Shown here: piece after piece, positions 63,301 through 64,000 of the stretch
Position numbering within the stretch: position 1 is the stretch's first letter
How the letters are laid out: every line of letters starts with the position of its first letter
Program-made: the position numbers and the translations under genes
The notes under the pieces: generated by a model
Seen by the model: only the letters and a program-made list of their open reading frames with translations
What the model was told of the DNA's origin: nothing
Database searches by the model: none
Source of the DNA: Dyadobacter chenhuakuii
GTDB taxonomy: Bacteria > Bacteroidota > Bacteroidia > Cytophagales > Spirosomataceae
Length of the DNA stretch: 64,000 nt
NCBI RefSeq assembly: GCF_023821985.2
Contig: NZ_CP098805.1
Span: forward strand, 2,914,001-2,978,000
Direction: 5' to 3'

Positions 63301-63565
63301 GCGGCCGGAAACCAGGGGTGTCGCCACCATCGCACATATTGCGGATGTAGAGCATTTCCTCGGGATACCGCACGTGCAGCTCCGTTTCGAAATTATCGTA
63401 ATTCATCATCCGCGAACCCAGGTTGTTCCCCAGCAATACAATGCGGGAGCCCTTTTTAATGGTTAATGATGCTGATCTATTGAATTGAAAGGCACTAAAT
63501 GCGATAATGATCAGTCCGAACACAATGAGCGATGTGTATATACTGATTCTTTTGGGTTTAGACAT
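60392..63565 (-). CDS. SGNH-like / propeller / HEAT / cytochrome c fusion (PVC-type CxxCH protein)
   Basis: This is a 1057-residue exported protein. It has an N-terminal signal or anchor (9-30), an SGNH-hydrolase-like domain (about 38-265), an NHL/sorbosone-dehydrogenase-type beta-propeller (about 370-740), a HEAT-like helical part (about 750-915) and a C-terminal cytochrome c with C937-x-x-C-H941 and a possible axial Met near 994. The SGNH part has GNN where GDS is expected and Gln where the DxxH His is expected, so it is probably not an active hydrolase. Such proteins occur in carbohydrate-degradation gene sets with ThuA. The upstream gene is a ThuA-like gene, 46 bases away. Substrate is unknown. 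Confidence 0.85.
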   Translation of the reverse strand: MSKPKRISIYTSLIVFGLIIIAFSAFQFNRSASLTIKKGSRIVLLGNNLGSRMMNYDNFETELHVRYPEEMLYIRNMCDGGDTPGFRPHASRNLPWAFPGAEKFQTELANPSQSEGHLDTPDQWLTRLRPDVIIAFFGYNESFQGKEGLENYKAELDAFIKHTLSQKYNGAAAPQLAIVSPIAFEDLSAKFDLPNGKKENENLALYAKGMKEIAAKNNVLFVDAFAPSKQWYADSKEDLTIDGSQLNEAGYKKLGVLLADQVFGKASPKAEANRKMVKDAVDEKNWMWHNDFKIPNGVHVYGRRYNPFGPDNYPAEIEKIREMTDIRDKAIWLAASKGQKTDLAAADKNTKPLPPVKTNFNPEKNGSLQYLYGKDALAKLKVPEGYKIELFASEEEFPDLAKPMQMSFDNKGRLWIATMPSYPHYKPGDSKPNDKIIILEDTNGDGKADKQTVFADGLHLPLGFEIAPEGVYISQGTNLKLYTDTNGDDKADKSEILLSGFDDHDTHHNSHAFTVDPSGAIYSGEGVFLHTNVETSYGPVRATNGGFYRYAPQLRKLERTAQLSIPNPWGIAFDDWGQPFFAETSSPDVRWMLPGSILPRYGEANHKSVQLIEEKHRVRPTSGLEFVSSRHFPDELQGDFLINNTIGFLGTKEHTLKDDGTGYKSTHRMDLIVSEDRNFRPVDMEFAPDGSLYLIDWHNILIGHMQHNARDPLRDHSHGRVYRVTYPSRPLVTPAKVDGASIDELLENLKLPEYRTRYRTRRELRGRNASEVLPKITKWVAGLDKNDPRYEHHLLEGLWVTWGLNKVDQKLLKQVLKAKDYHARAAAVQVVRYTGHQVPDQADLLMQAARDENSRVRLVAIVAASWIEKEKGLAVLAEAKKLPLDDWTIHAYEGALAHLNGENMKKEKQEVTQTALKGKALELYTLGKTIYAKEGYCATCHQPDGKGLTASGFPPLAGTPWVLGSDERLIKLALKGLLGPIEVNGQKYPGQVPMTPFAGLLNDDEMAAVLTYVRNSFGNKGPAIMPEKVKQVRAATESKKDFYSPDQLLKEHPLEKM

Positions 63566-63611
63566 TTCGGTTGATAAGCTTTAAGTGGGGATTTAGGATG
63601 TATTATTTCAA

Positions 63612-64000
63612 TTATTTTGCTTCTCTATACTGCACATTAATGTCCATTTTACCTTTCCATTTTGGGATTTTCATGCCTAATTCCCAATGTATGGCGTTAA
63701 TAACCAGCCTTTGGAAAGATTCAATCTTAAAATCGTCGGGATGGCCTAATGTGGTCATGAAGATCTTTGCACCAAATGAATTGGTCCCGGTCCAGGCAAC
63801 CGGATTTTCAATTGCTTCCTTATCCGGGTCAACAGATTTGCCCATTAAAAGCAATGTTGAACCTTTGGTAGGATAATCAGGAAGGACCCTGTACAACCAG
63901 GATCTTGCGTGAAATGGTGTTGTAACACCTGTTAAAATCGGATTCTTGGCCTGATCCGGAATGGTTGTTACATCCGTGCTGCTATTATGGCCGTAATGGG
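63612..64000 (-). CDS. ThuA-like (DUF1037 / trehalose-utilisation family) protein, 3' part
   Basis: The frame is open from the window edge through HYGHNSSTDV, NPILTGVTPFHARSWLYRVLP and IHWELGMKIP to a stop at 63612, about 129 codons. These segments are typical of the ThuA glutamine-amidotransferase-like fold. The N terminus is outside the window. It precedes the cytochrome c fusion gene by 46 bases on the same strand, a pairing often seen in Bacteroidota sugar-degradation clusters. Enzymatic function is not established for the family. Confidence 0.85.
   Translation of the reverse strand, partial: HYGHNSSTDVTTIPDQAKNPILTGVTTPFHARSWLYRVLPDYPTKGSTLLLMGKSVDPDKEAIENPVAWTGTNSFGAKIFMTTLGHPDDFKIESFQRLVINAIHWELGMKIPKWKGKMDINVQYREAK

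Overview
The window looks like chromosome from a Bacteroidota bacterium of the Cytophagales, most like Dyadobacter or a relative in the Spirosomataceae. The genus is my guess; the phylum is well supported. The support is: promoter motifs of the TAnnTTTG type, a type IX secretion lipoprotein (PorW/SprE-like) and two secreted proteins with C-terminal type IX sorting domains, a fused MurF-alanine racemase, an AtpB with a signal-like N-terminal extension, a DUF2911 protein, and a PVC-type cytochrome c/propeller protein beside a ThuA-like protein.

Layout. 1-757 (minus): the end of a RiPP operon with a PqqD-like B1 protein and a transglutaminase-like B2 protein of lasso-peptide type; the rest lies outside the window. 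817-3438 (minus): an ALDH7-type dehydrogenase and a saccharopine dehydrogenase, a likely lysine-degradation pair. 3531-4805 (plus): an HI0933-type flavoprotein. 4772-12310 (minus): porW-like gene, class A penicillin-binding protein, glycerate kinase, uvrC. 12443-15697 (plus): an ATP synthase operon atpZ, a small membrane protein, atpB, atpE, atpF and atpH, with a terminator-like hairpin between atpE and atpF and a stop after atpH without atpA or atpG. 15768-27187 (almost all minus): sugar isomerase and secreted esterase, clpC, WbqC-like, YciO/Sua5-like, a glycosyltransferase, BrkB-like, thioesterase, mltG and a malate/lactate dehydrogenase. 27405-32612 (plus): a small exported protein, aroA, a glutamate-synthase-like FMN protein and a secreted subtilase. 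32602-33138 (minus): Nudix hydrolase. 33214-34131 (plus): DUF2911 protein.

34239-35170 is the most unusual stretch: about 0.9 kb of degenerate 46-bp palindromic units in a higher-order arrangement, lying between the 3' ends of two convergent genes. It has an inverted unit at its left end and a near-perfect internal 137-bp duplication. It is neither a CRISPR array nor a gene.

35171-37083 (minus): TRIC-type channel, thyA and osmC-like. 37345-41088 (plus): pterin dehydratase, rsmI, DUF4105 protein, inositol monophosphatase, a YfiT/BstA-like protein preceded by five octamer repeats, and a 51-residue FeoB-associated-type Cys-rich membrane protein. 41160-43049 (minus): acs. 43308-44534 (plus): THUMP-like methyltransferase. 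44531-46308 (minus): ArsC-like protein and a dicarboxylate/cation symporter. 46660-51156 (plus): universal stress protein, corA and murF-alr. 51157-60183 (minus): ppk1, gyrB, a polytopic GT-C-like membrane protein and a secreted GH-A-type hydrolase. 60392-64000 (minus): an SGNH-like/propeller/HEAT/cytochrome c protein and the 3' part of a ThuA-like gene.

Most of the window is housekeeping: energy metabolism, cell wall, DNA repair and topology, tRNA/rRNA modification. The accessory interest lies in the repeat array, the RiPP edge, the degenerate SGNH domain, the orphan hydrolase and the punctuation of the atp operon. No rRNA, tRNA, CRISPR, insertion sequence or prophage gene was seen. All calls come from reading the sequence; no database search was run.
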